64,000 nucleotides of DNA. It comes from Deltaproteobacteria bacterium. GTDB lineage: Bacteria; Myxococcota_A; Polyangia; Polyangiales; Polyangiaceae. The stretch lies in contig JACRCQ010000058.1 in assembly GCA_016218915.1 (NCBI GenBank), positions 221,143 through 285,142 of the forward strand. The letters are read 5' to 3'. Positions 55,167 through 63,974 of the stretch are shown one piece after another. Within the stretch, counting starts at the first letter, position 1; each line of letters begins with the position of its first letter. A program made the position numbers and the translations under genes. Below the pieces are notes generated by a model that was given only the letters and a program-made list of their open reading frames with translations, made no database searches and was not told where the DNA came from.

Positions 55167-56882
55167 ATGAAGATCCCGATGTTGGCGATTTCGATGCGCT
55201 CTGGTTGGTTCCTATGTTGCTGCGGTGTCGCACTGCTTCAAGGGTGTTCTTCGCGCCCGAACGCAACACCTGCTTTCCGTCCTGTAGTGGCTCCCAGCGA
55301 TGCTGGGGACGACGGGTCGCCAGACGCCCTGGCGCCGATTGCGAACCGTTCCGAGCCTGTCGTCGCGGTCAAGGGCAAATGGCTGTGGGGCGAACGTCGA
55401 GCCGCATGGATCGAGGACGACCGACTCACGCCCATTGATTTGCCGTCCGGCCGCATCCTACCCGAGGTCCGTGGAGCTACCGACCGGGCAAGCTTCGATC
55501 CGACGGGCCGCTACCTGCTTCGGATCAACGGCAGGGAGGGTCCCGTCTTCTTCGACCTTGAATCGTCGGCGCCCATCCGCTTCGACGGTGCAAAGGCTGC
55601 CTCCGTGCTCGATGGTGGACTTGAATGGTCGGGTGGCGGTCGGATTGCGTTCGTGGAGAAGGAAGACCATGGCATACTGATGTTCGACCTCCAGCGTCGG
55701 TCCGTCCATGCGTTGGCGAGTTGCATGGTGGGGGAAGCGTTGGAAGGCGGCGTGCATTGCGTGAACGTCGACTCGAACGCAAGTGTTCTCGTGCGCAATC
55801 GCGAACATAGCTTTGAGATTCGCAGTGTGGCAGCGCCGGCTCAGGCGACGAAGTTCGACAAAGCGCACGGGACACCCTTGGGAGCGAATCGCATCCTGAT
55901 CAACTTCGAGGGTAGGCAACACGGTTCGTCTTGCTGCGCGCTCGGGCCGATGGGTGGCGGAGGAGTGTTCGACTACGCGCAGAAGCGAATGCTGTGGCGT
56001 ACTTCGCGCGGGCACATCTTGAGCGCGAGTCCTGACGGGCGATTCCTCCTGATGGGCGAGAACGGGGAAGGGTTCGACGGATTCTCCATTGTGCATGCCC
56101 GCAACGGTGCTGTCCTCACTCGCTGGAAGTGGGGGGGGTCTCCCTGTCCCCAGTGGGGTTGGCGCTCCGGGCCCAAAGCGGGATTGGCCTGGATGGATTA
56201 CGGAGGGCTGTCCATCTGGTCCGAGGAGAACGGCAATCACGTGGAACACGTCTTCGCTGACGGCATGCGCGGCTCGGGCATGTGTTCCACCTCCGATGGC
56301 GCTCGGTTCTGGGCGGGGCGGGTGATGGATTGGCATCCGGCAGCGAGCCCTCCCGCCTCTGATGATTCTGTGGATACGACCTTCTGTTGGTGGAGTCCGG
56401 ACGACAGGTACGTTCTCTTCAACAATATGGGCTGGAATGTGTACGGATTGAACGGTGAACGCGCTTGGGAGAGGGATTGGCCGTCCGGAACAGGCGGCCA
56501 TTTTGTCGTTTTTGAGGTGGCTTGGCTGCTGGGCTCTCGTCCGATTGTGAACTGGCTCGACCCTCATGGATGGCTCTGCCTTTCGGACGTGCCGCGCTCG
56601 GAGACCGTGTGCCTCCGGCTCGTGTCAAAGGCGAGCCGTCGAGCCCTGGTTGCGGTCAGCGCGGACGGGATGCAGGATGCGTCGCCGGATCAAGAATCGT
56701 TCCAGGGCATGCTTGCAGCGCAGCCTCCGCTCCCGCACGGGTTTGCCACTGCGGGCGCGTCTCGCTACTGCCCGAATCTTCTCGCGGACTTCCTTCGAGG
56801 GGAGCCTTGTCAGCCCAACGAGGCGAAGCGTCCCGATCCTTCCGAAGCCGGCCCTCCAAGTCCGGATGCAGCGTCACCGTAG
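55167..56882 (+). CDS. Beta-propeller-like lipoprotein
   Basis: A 571-residue lipoprotein (lipobox LLQGC) with TolB/YVTN-like repeats: VKGKWLWGERRAAWIEDDRL, ATDRASFDPTGRYLLRING, VVAVKGK at the start of blade one, HILSASPDGRFLLMGENG and WWSPDDRYVLFNNMGWNVY. There are scattered cysteines and no catalytic motif. The ATG at 55167 gives the signal peptide; a GTG at 55155 is possible. It probably binds or scaffolds at the surface. Confidence 0.78.
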   Translation: MKIPMLAISMRSGWFLCCCGVALLQGCSSRPNATPAFRPVVAPSDAGDDGSPDALAPIANRSEPVVAVKGKWLWGERRAAWIEDDRLTPIDLPSGRILPEVRGATDRASFDPTGRYLLRINGREGPVFFDLESSAPIRFDGAKAASVLDGGLEWSGGGRIAFVEKEDHGILMFDLQRRSVHALASCMVGEALEGGVHCVNVDSNASVLVRNREHSFEIRSVAAPAQATKFDKAHGTPLGANRILINFEGRQHGSSCCALGPMGGGGVFDYAQKRMLWRTSRGHILSASPDGRFLLMGENGEGFDGFSIVHARNGAVLTRWKWGGSPCPQWGWRSGPKAGLAWMDYGGLSIWSEENGNHVEHVFADGMRGSGMCSTSDGARFWAGRVMDWHPAASPPASDDSVDTTFCWWSPDDRYVLFNNMGWNVYGLNGERAWERDWPSGTGGHFVVFEVAWLLGSRPIVNWLDPHGWLCLSDVPRSETVCLRLVSKASRRALVAVSADGMQDASPDQESFQGMLAAQPPLPHGFATAGASRYCPNLLADFLRGEPCQPNEAKRPDPSEAGPPSPDAASP

Positions 56883-56915
56883 CATCGGTGATGCGCGCCC
56901 GGCACGACCCAATCC

Positions 56916-58097
56916 TCACGGATCGCAGACCGCGCGCACCGGCTTGCCGCGGAATACCGCTGCCGTTCCGAAGCTCATGATTCCTGGCTTGTCGAGCTTG
57001 GGCAGGTGCACCTTGCGCACCTCTTGGATTACGCACTTGCGCAATGCCACATTCCCGGTGTCGTCCGTCTCTGCGCAGGCCTCTTCGATCGTGCCCCTCG
57101 TATTGACTCGCATCATCACGTGGATCCCGCCCCCTGCGCCAACTCCCAGCCCGTCGCCGCAGCTCGCGGTTGCAGCTTCGATCATCGCACCTGCCTTGAA
57201 CACCTTGTTCGAATTCCATTCCCCGGCCCTGTTGCCTGCCACGCCGTCCTTCATGGCCTGTGAGCAGGCAAACGGCTCTCCTTCATTCACACGGTGGTCA
57301 TAGCGCGACGACCGCTTCCCAGGGCCCGATGCACTCGCCAGCGGCGAGGCAAGCACCACAGATCCCCCGGCCCCAGCGATGAGATCGAGCGCTTCACGGA
57401 GCTTTGCAATGGGCGCATCGCCCTCGGCTGCCACGACCCAGACTTTCGCCTTGGGGAGCAGCTCGGTCTTGATGCGATCGAATTCTGCGGGCAGCAGCGG
57501 GCGGCCGTCGCTGTGACTTCCCGGGATGCCGAGATAGATGCCCTTGTCGGTTGCGATCAGGATCGGCGTGGTCGAGTGCGCGAGCGCGCGAGACACGGGC
57601 GTGAAGGCCATCAGGTCCAGGTAGCTTCCCCCTTGGCTCGACCCCCAGCTGGTGAGGATGCGCATTCCCTCTTCTGAGAAAGCGACGTGAGGCCGTTTCT
57701 CGCCAAGCAGCGCATCGAGGTCGGCTGGAGGGTCGACCAAGGTGCTCGCGCCAGACTCGATCGGCGCTTCGAGCGTTGCCGGCTGGCCCGCCTTGCCGCC
57801 GCGAAGCAGGCACGGGCTGGTCGATGGCTGAGCTTGTGCAACCCTGGCTGCGCGTACGAGGTCCCGGAACGTGGCACCTGCGCCTAGCTCGCGCGCTTTG
57901 GCAGGATCAGGAGCTGGGGGCAGAGCAGAGACAGCGGGCGCAGGTGCGGAGGGCGCTGGGACGGCAGGAGGAGGCGCCGCCACTGCAGCGGATGATGCGG
58001 CCGGCGTCGCGATCGGTGTTGCCGGCGCAGGTGGCGTGCCACACGCTGCCAGCACGGCAAGGGCAGCGATCACGACGATGGATCGGGGGTGCGTCAT
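56916..58097 (-). CDS. Lipoprotein with possible TonB/TolA-like C-terminal domain
   Basis: A 393-residue lipoprotein with lipobox VLAAC, then a Pro/Ala tether and a first domain (about 80-260) without a recognised motif (PHVAFSEEGMRILTSWGSSQ, VWVVAAEGDAPIAKLREALD). The C-terminal 130 residues contain GIHVMMRVNTRGTIEEACAE, VALRKCVIQEVRKVHLPK and KPVRAVCDP, which is like the Gly-x-Val plus basic-helix layout of the AgmX/PglI and TonB C-terminal family found in myxobacterial proteins. That last match is tentative. ATG at 58097 is used; 58115 is an alternative. Confidence 0.7.
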   Translation of the reverse strand: MTHPRSIVVIAALAVLAACGTPPAPATPIATPAASSAAVAAPPPAVPAPSAPAPAVSALPPAPDPAKARELGAGATFRDLVRAARVAQAQPSTSPCLLRGGKAGQPATLEAPIESGASTLVDPPADLDALLGEKRPHVAFSEEGMRILTSWGSSQGGSYLDLMAFTPVSRALAHSTTPILIATDKGIYLGIPGSHSDGRPLLPAEFDRIKTELLPKAKVWVVAAEGDAPIAKLREALDLIAGAGGSVVLASPLASASGPGKRSSRYDHRVNEGEPFACSQAMKDGVAGNRAGEWNSNKVFKAGAMIEAATASCGDGLGVGAGGGIHVMMRVNTRGTIEEACAETDDTGNVALRKCVIQEVRKVHLPKLDKPGIMSFGTAAVFRGKPVRAVCDP

Positions 58098-58280
58098 GGT
58101 AGGCGCGTAGACCATCGCTGCAGCCGCGACAACGCCCCCCTCTCGCGCGCGCAACCATCCAGGGTGCGGCACAATCTGTCCCACCTCGTGGCTCCCTGGT
58201 CGGAGGATCCACAAGGCGTTCTCCGCGAAAACCATGGATCCGTGGGCTCGGCACGGGTCTTGCTGAAGATCCTTGGAAGA

Positions 58281-58301
58281 CGTGGAGTGTGCCACTCCAC
58301 G
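58281..58301. promoter_or_regulatory. Perfect nine-base inverted repeat
   Basis: CGTGGAGTG and CACTCCACG flank a three-base spacer in the divergent region between 58097 and 58347. The position, about 45 bases upstream of the small zinc-ribbon gene, fits an operator or a short structured element. Confidence 0.45.
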
Positions 58302-58346
58302 CGTCGTGTGCTCCAACGAGCAAAGCGTCACCCTTTGGAGGATAGA

Positions 58347-58691
58347 ATGCGGAGTCCCCTGATTGTCTGTGCTGGCTGCCATCGTCACTTCCGAGCTTCC
58401 GAGCGGGCTTGCCCGTTCTGTGCTGCGGTCAACGGGAAGGGGGAGACTGCGCGGGCCGGGCTTGCCGTGCTGACGATCGGAGCAGCAGTAGCCTCGTTGA
58501 TCGGGTGCAGCAGCTCGGATACTACGCCAGGGGCAGCCGGGGCAGCAGGTGCCGCCGGAGCAGGCGGAACCGGTGGCGCAGGGGGGTCGAACCTGGAAGC
58601 GGGCGACGAAGTCCTGCCCGAAGCGTCGCCTGACGTCTTGGACGACCAGTCGATCTCGATGGATGCCGCCTACGCGCCTCCTCCGATGTAG
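58347..58691 (+). CDS. Small zinc-ribbon membrane protein
   Basis: A 114-residue protein. Residues 8-25 are a zinc ribbon (CAGCHRHFRASERACPFC), followed by a hydrophobic segment (AVLTIGAAVASLIGC) with a lipobox-like end, a Gly/Ala spacer and an acidic Pro-rich tail ending APPP. The ribbon would be cytoplasmic if the segment spans the membrane. Proteins of this layout recur in myxobacteria, as I recall, without known function. GGAGG lies seven bases before the ATG. The DUF3160 lipoprotein gene follows 23 bases later. Confidence 0.75.
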   Translation: MRSPLIVCAGCHRHFRASERACPFCAAVNGKGETARAGLAVLTIGAAVASLIGCSSSDTTPGAAGAAGAAGAGGTGGAGGSNLEAGDEVLPEASPDVLDDQSISMDAAYAPPPM

Positions 58692-58714
58692 GGGCGAACC
58701 TGGCAGGAGCGAGC

Positions 58715-61192
58715 ATGAACACCCGAAGGTCTCGAATAGCACTCTGGGCCATCTTGGGGTGGCTCGCATGGTCCTGTTCCTCTGCCGACTCATCCGCTCC
58801 CGGCTCGGGCGCTGGAGGCAGCGGTGCGGAGGGCGGGCACCCCGGGGTGGATGGCATCACCCCTGACGATGGCGTCTACCAGAGCAAGTCGGCGTCGAAC
58901 GGGCCCATGGCAACCGGGTCGACCACGCCTGTGTCGTACGTGGCGTCAGTGCAGGGTTACACGCTTCCGGTCGATCTGTCGGAGGTCGCGAACCTGCAGG
59001 AGGCGGTCAGCGCGAACGGGCTGTTTGCCTGGGACGATGCAGCGGAGGCGAAGCTGTCTTCCCGAGGCCTTGTGGCTCTGTCCGGCGGCAATACGATCGA
59101 TCGGTTCGACACCGCCTACCAGCTCCTGAAGAGCAAGGACCTTCCGATCCTGGTCACCACCGACTCCACGCTCCATCTCTATCACGTATTCTTCGACCAG
59201 CTGCTGGGAAGCATCGAATCGACGCACTTCGTCCCGATGTTCCGTGCGATGCTCCCTCAAGTCCAGCTGAAGCTCGCGAGCATGTACGTGGCACTCGACG
59301 GGGACCTGAAGGAAGCTGCGCGTCGAGACCTCGCCTTGGTGACCACCGCCGCAGTGCTCCTCGATCCAGCCAGCGCGGTGGTCTACGCTGAAGTACAACC
59401 CGAGGTGGATGCCGAGCTCGCGCTGATTGACAAAGCACAGGAAATCAAGGCAGAGCCGATTCTGAACCACGGGTGCGACGAGTGGGTGGCATGCGCGGGC
59501 AAGGATATCGACGTAGACCAGTACCTGCTGGGAAACGCGTGCGCCTGTGAAGACTACACGCAGTACCGTCCCAGGGGACACTACACGCAGTCCGAGACCC
59601 TGACCCGCTACTTCCGGGCCGGAATGCTGCTCGGACGTTTTACCATGCGCATCAAGAGCCCCATCGAGACGCGGATGGCAGCGTTGATGACCGCTGCGCT
59701 CAACAAGACCCAGGTGGACTACGCGGGGAGCAACGTGCCCGCGATCGAGCTCTGGAGCAGGTTCTACCGCGTGTCGTCGTTTTTCGCCGGCGCGGCTGAC
59801 GATCTCACGTTCGTGGAGTACGACAAGGTCCTCGCCAACGTCTATGGCGCCGGATTCGCCCTGAAGGACCTCGCAGACGACGCCAAGCTGACCGTGCTGC
59901 GCGAGCAGCTCGCCGAGGAGCGCAAGCCCAAGATCATGTCCGGGTTCGTGGAAGCGTTCCAGGACTTCACCAAGGCCACGATGGGGCTACGCTTCTCCGG
60001 GCAGCGCTTCGCGTTCGATTCCTATGTGCTGGGCAGCCTGGTCTTCTCGAACGTCGGACCCAACCCCAAGCATCCGCACTATGCGGCAGTGGCAGGCGGC
60101 AATCCAGATTGTGGACCCGCTGGACTCACCGGAGATCCGTGCGCGCCAGGCAACGAGAAGTACTGGCCCGGGATCTGCTGCCTTGCGGTCGAGGCGGGTC
60201 ATCCCGACGTATGCCGGCTGCTGCCCAAGGGGCTCGACGTGCCAGCAGCGTTCGGCTCCACACGCGCAACAGAGCATCTGAAAGGCGACAGGGAAGGGTA
60301 CTGCCAGTACCAGACGAAGCTGGACGGATTGCGCACCGAGACCACAGCGTTCACGGACGCTGACCGGTGGAAGAACCTGTACACCGGTTGGCTGTTCAGC
60401 CTGCAGCCGCTGTTCGAGGAGGACACCACAGGCTTCCCCACCTGGATGGGCGGCACCGCGTGGAAGGACAAGGCACTGAACACGTCGCTGGCGTCATGGG
60501 CGGAGCTGCGACACGACACGATTCTCTACGTGAAGCAGTCCTACACCAACTCGTTCGGCGGAAACGGTGGGGCCCCGCCGGTGGTGCCCAAGGAGTTCGC
60601 CTACTACGTGGAGCCTGTGCCTGAGGTCTACTCCAGGTTGCTCGACCTCACCCGGATGACCCGCATCGGGCTCGCGGATCTGGGCCTGATGCCGGACAAG
60701 CTCGAGATGCCGTTCAGTTCGACTGAGCACCTGTTGGACACGCTGACCACGATTTCGATCCACGAGCTTGAAGGGCAAGAGCTCGACTCTGGGGAGCGGA
60801 TCTTCATCGACAATATCGGCGCGACCATGCGGAGCATCCTCGCGGAGGTGGCAGCGCTGAGCGCCAGCAACGACAGCACCGTGGACGCGGGGCCTGGCGC
60901 CACTGTTGCCCTTTCGGACGAGGATGGGCTCAAGACCACGGTCGTTGCCGACGTGCACACGGATCCGAACACCAAGAAGGTGTTGGAGGTGGGCTCCGGT
61001 GCTGTCGACTGGGTCGTAGCGGTCAACAAGCTGCCTGACGGGACGTTGGTGGCGACCATCGGGCCGGTCTTCAGCTACAACGAATTCCCATGGCCGATGG
61101 AGGACCGGTTGACGGATCCGAAGTGGCGGGACATGATTGCGAATGGTCCGCGACCGGAGCGTCCTTCGTGGGTGAGGGATATCTACCCTTGA
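58715..61192 (+). CDS. DUF3160 family lipoprotein
   Basis: An 825-residue lipoprotein with lipobox AWSC and a short Gly tether. The body matches DUF3160: DLPILVTTDSTLHLYHVFFD, RGHYTQSETLTRYFRAGMLL (the family signature HYTxSExLxRYFRAxM), RFSGQRFAFDSYVLGSLVF and ELRHDTILYVKQSY. The function of the family is not established as far as I know. It is large and probably surface-exposed. It is likely cotranscribed with the small zinc-ribbon gene. Confidence 0.87.
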   Translation: MNTRRSRIALWAILGWLAWSCSSADSSAPGSGAGGSGAEGGHPGVDGITPDDGVYQSKSASNGPMATGSTTPVSYVASVQGYTLPVDLSEVANLQEAVSANGLFAWDDAAEAKLSSRGLVALSGGNTIDRFDTAYQLLKSKDLPILVTTDSTLHLYHVFFDQLLGSIESTHFVPMFRAMLPQVQLKLASMYVALDGDLKEAARRDLALVTTAAVLLDPASAVVYAEVQPEVDAELALIDKAQEIKAEPILNHGCDEWVACAGKDIDVDQYLLGNACACEDYTQYRPRGHYTQSETLTRYFRAGMLLGRFTMRIKSPIETRMAALMTAALNKTQVDYAGSNVPAIELWSRFYRVSSFFAGAADDLTFVEYDKVLANVYGAGFALKDLADDAKLTVLREQLAEERKPKIMSGFVEAFQDFTKATMGLRFSGQRFAFDSYVLGSLVFSNVGPNPKHPHYAAVAGGNPDCGPAGLTGDPCAPGNEKYWPGICCLAVEAGHPDVCRLLPKGLDVPAAFGSTRATEHLKGDREGYCQYQTKLDGLRTETTAFTDADRWKNLYTGWLFSLQPLFEEDTTGFPTWMGGTAWKDKALNTSLASWAELRHDTILYVKQSYTNSFGGNGGAPPVVPKEFAYYVEPVPEVYSRLLDLTRMTRIGLADLGLMPDKLEMPFSSTEHLLDTLTTISIHELEGQELDSGERIFIDNIGATMRSILAEVAALSASNDSTVDAGPGATVALSDEDGLKTTVVADVHTDPNTKKVLEVGSGAVDWVVAVNKLPDGTLVATIGPVFSYNEFPWPMEDRLTDPKWRDMIANGPRPERPSWVRDIYP

Positions 61193-61242
61193 GACAGCGC
61201 TGCACCGGAGCGCAACCGCGCTGGGGCCGCTCCTGCAAAGCG

Positions 61243-62979
61243 TCACGGCGGCGGCCACGGGTGCGCCACATCACCCTTGATCTGACGGTTCGCGTTCGGC
61301 GAGACCGGGCCTGATGCGTCCGAATACGCCAGGTTCGCCGAGGTCGCGAAGGAGGAGCCGCCATCCCCTGGATCCGCGAAGCTGAGCGTGATCATGCATT
61401 GCTCGCCCAGAGCCAGGGCCTGCTTTTCGCAGTACGCGTAGCTCTGTCCGCCCACCGTCCCAGTCCCTGTGCCCCCAGGGAACGTGCCTGGCCCGCCGAC
61501 CGGCCCCCAGAGGAAGGGTGCGTCAAGCGGGGTGCCTACGCTGATCCCGGTCGTGGGCATGGCTCCCCGGTTGCTCACGACCAGATTCAGCGTCGAGCCC
61601 GCCCAGAAGGAAGCCGGAAAGCAGGTCGCGTCCGAGCAACCGACCCATCCAGGGTCCTCGCTGATGGTCAAAGCAGCGCGTGTGGTGGACGTGCCATGAA
61701 GCTCACGTGCGATTGCAGGCCAATACGAGCCGGCGAAGCTGACGGTGACCACGCTGGTCGCCGTGGACGCGCCGGTGTAGCTCACGCCGATCGCGCAGGA
61801 CTTCCCTGGATCCAAGGTGGCTGAGCAGAACTCGTAGGAAGCCCCTTCGAGGCTGACAGCGCCGGTGCCACCCGGGAATGCAGCTCCAGCGGCCCACACG
61901 AACGGCGCCGACAGGGTTCCTCCGTCTGCGAGCCCGGCCGCGCCTGGGCCGACATTGGTCAATACGAAGTAGTGAGGCACCGGCATCCCCGCGGTGCCGT
62001 ACTCGAACGGGGATGCGAACGGGAAGGTCCCGTCTGCATTGGGGAACTGCATGGTCTGCGCGCTGTCGCCCCACACGACAGCCCCCTTGGGCTTGACATC
62101 TGCGCAATCGGAGCCGATCAGCGCGATGTCGCGCAGGTGCTCGGCATCCTGTGCGGTCAGGCCGGCCGGTACATCGGACTGCGCCGGCACGGATTGGCCT
62201 GTCAATGCGACGTAGAACGTGCAGGCAGCGAGGTAGGTCCCTGCCACCGTGGGGTGGCTGAAGTCGTCCTGGTGCAGCACGATCGAGGGGAACAGCTCGT
62301 GCGACCTTCGGAATGCCTCGCCGGCGCACGACAGCAGCGTCCCGGGAGTCTGCTTCGCGAGGTCGTCGTACGCTGACGTCAGCTCGTCCTGCATCTGACC
62401 AGGGGAGAACATGTAGTCGATCGTCGACGCCTTTGCGTAGGTGGGGTCGCCAGGAGCGCGTGCCCACGTGACGAACAGGGTGGGCTTCGCGCCAGCATCG
62501 ACAATGAGGTTCTCGAACTGTTCACCGAACGACATGAATTCCGTGTAACCAGCGATGGGTTCCCAGCTCTGCCCCTGGAGCACCACGTGGGTGAACTGGT
62601 GCGAGTTGATCTGGGTTTGCGCTTCGCCGTTGCTCCAGTGGACCCCCAGCGTTGCACCTCCTTGCGTCACTTCGGCGGTGGTGATCAAGGGGGGCTTGCC
62701 CGCGGTGGCAGCGATGCTGGCCAGCATGCTCGGGAGGTCATTGACGTAGGTGTAGCTGTTGCCGATGAACAGGAGATGGAGTGCGGACGGGCCCGCATCG
62801 GTGGATTCCTGCTGAGCATCGGCTTGCGCCTCCTGGTGGCTGTCGGCAGGGGCGTCGATGGCGGCGTCTGCATGCGGGCTCGCGTCTTCGGCAGGTGATG
62901 GGGACCCGGGCTCCGACGCGTGCGTGGTTCCGCATCCTGCAGCGAACAAGACGCTGGTGACAAGGCAAGGGAAGCGCAT
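61243..62979 (-). CDS. SGNH-type hydrolase lipoprotein with Ig-like repeats
   Basis: A protein of about 578 residues with lipobox FAAGC, an acidic spacer and an SGNH-like domain (about 70-290). The first block reads LLFIGNSYTYVNDLPSMLAS, with the nucleophile Ser in GNSY rather than GDSL; the last block is DDFSHPTVAGTYLAAC, giving the DxxH pair. The C-terminal half has two repeats of an Ig/ASPM-like domain (TGAVSLEGASYEFCSATLDP and TGTVGGQSYAYCEKQALALG). It could be an esterase acting on polysaccharide acetyl groups. ATG at 62979 is chosen, which gives the signal peptide; 62997 is possible. Confidence 0.82.
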   Translation of the reverse strand: MRFPCLVTSVLFAAGCGTTHASEPGSPSPAEDASPHADAAIDAPADSHQEAQADAQQESTDAGPSALHLLFIGNSYTYVNDLPSMLASIAATAGKPPLITTAEVTQGGATLGVHWSNGEAQTQINSHQFTHVVLQGQSWEPIAGYTEFMSFGEQFENLIVDAGAKPTLFVTWARAPGDPTYAKASTIDYMFSPGQMQDELTSAYDDLAKQTPGTLLSCAGEAFRRSHELFPSIVLHQDDFSHPTVAGTYLAACTFYVALTGQSVPAQSDVPAGLTAQDAEHLRDIALIGSDCADVKPKGAVVWGDSAQTMQFPNADGTFPFASPFEYGTAGMPVPHYFVLTNVGPGAAGLADGGTLSAPFVWAAGAAFPGGTGAVSLEGASYEFCSATLDPGKSCAIGVSYTGASTATSVVTVSFAGSYWPAIARELHGTSTTRAALTISEDPGWVGCSDATCFPASFWAGSTLNLVVSNRGAMPTTGISVGTPLDAPFLWGPVGGPGTFPGGTGTGTVGGQSYAYCEKQALALGEQCMITLSFADPGDGGSSFATSANLAYSDASGPVSPNANRQIKGDVAHPWPPP

Positions 62980-63210
62980 CGGTCGATAATGTCCCATGGG
63001 GGGAGCAGGCGAGCAAGGGCGGACGCTCGCGGCAGCCTGGCGGCAGGGGATATCCTGAACAGCACCAGCTTGATACAGGGTCGCATAGGGCGGTAGCGCG
63101 TAGGCACCTGCGCGACGCCGGAACAGCGGCTCTTCCGTCCACGCGAGGGCCGGTCGGCCGTGCCTTCTTGCTGGCTTTCAGTTTTCCTACGCAAAGGGCG
63201 CGCGTTCCGC

Positions 63211-63216
63211 TATAGT
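63211..63216 (+). promoter_or_regulatory. Possible -10 box (TATAGT) for the PAS gene
   Basis: TATAGT lies 14 bases before the ATG at 63230, implying a leader of only about seven bases and no room for a ribosome-binding site. No matching -35 box is seen, so this rests on one hexamer. Confidence 0.3.
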
Positions 63217-63229
63217 ATACGAGCGTTCC

Positions 63230-63823
63230 ATGTCGATGCCCAGCTGGTTGAACGAGTCTGGTGTGTTCCGCGCCGTCTTCGACGCGGGACCGTCTCCCAT
63301 GCTGATCGTGGATCCAGACGTGATGATACTGGCCATCAACAAGCCAGCCGAGGCGTACTTCGGTGCAACGCCCGAGACCGCGCTCCAACGCAGGGGTGGA
63401 GATGCGCTTGGCTGCGTACACCACTTCGAGCACCCGAACGGATGCGGCCATGCGGAAGCGTGCCGCGCTTGTGTGGTTCGCAACTCCGTGAAGACCGCAA
63501 TGGCTGGCGCTATCCATCGCAGGGAGCTCACACGCATGGACTTGCGCACCGCAGCAGGTGTCGTGTCCTTTCCCCTGCAGGTCAACGCCGTTGGATTTCT
63601 GGCCGAAAACGTCAAGTCAGTCCTGCTCTCCCTCGAAAACGTGGGGATGCTGATCCACCTGCCGCTCTGTGCATGGTGCAAGAAGGTGAAGACCGGCGTC
63701 CAGACCTGGGAAGCGGTCGAGTCCTTTCTCGCACGCAAGGTGGATGTGTACTTCTCACACAGCATCTGTGAGGAGTGCATGACGCACCAGTTCCCGGGCG
63801 GCGTCAGCGGCAGGAACCCCTGA
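63230..63823 (+). CDS. PAS domain protein with C-terminal Cys pairs
   Basis: A 197-residue soluble protein. Residues 8-60 start a PAS domain (FRAVFDAGPSPMLIVDPDVM), which carries an insertion with Cys and His residues (CVHHFEHPNGCGHAEACRAC). The C-terminus has PLCAWCKKVKTGVQTWEAVE and later SHSICEECM, two CxxC pairs also found C-terminal to sensor domains in other bacteria and likely to bind zinc. It has no enzymatic output domain. No operon partner is visible. Confidence 0.75.
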   Translation: MSMPSWLNESGVFRAVFDAGPSPMLIVDPDVMILAINKPAEAYFGATPETALQRRGGDALGCVHHFEHPNGCGHAEACRACVVRNSVKTAMAGAIHRRELTRMDLRTAAGVVSFPLQVNAVGFLAENVKSVLLSLENVGMLIHLPLCAWCKKVKTGVQTWEAVESFLARKVDVYFSHSICEECMTHQFPGGVSGRNP

Positions 63824-63894
63824 GAACCGGACATTCGCGGCACGCCGCGACGCGCGATGTGCGAAGCCCACAGATCCTGCGTTCTTTCGCAACC

Positions 63895-63974
63895 GTAGCG
63901 CCACGGCATCCGCCGTGGCTGCGTTTGGCACGGCATGCCGTGCCAAACGTAGGCACGCCTTGGCGTGCCGCTAC
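63895..63974. repeat. Multi-armed palindromic element
   Basis: An outer stem (GTAGCG 63895-63900 with CGCTAC 63969-63974) encloses three hairpins. Arm 1 is CCACGGC/GCCGTGG (63901-63907 and 63912-63918). Arm 2 is a perfect 28-base palindrome (63922-63949) starting CGTTTGGCACGG. Arm 3 is GGCACGCC/GGCGTGCC (63952-63959 and 63962-63969). Together they can fold as a cloverleaf or cruciform. The GTAG at the base of the outer stem recalls REP elements, although one base is shared between arm 3 and the outer stem. A complex terminator is the alternative. Confidence 0.8.

Noticed and set aside
61193..61242. Bidirectional terminator between convergent genes
   Set aside because: GC-rich repeats are present but no clear stem followed by a T-run could be drawn.
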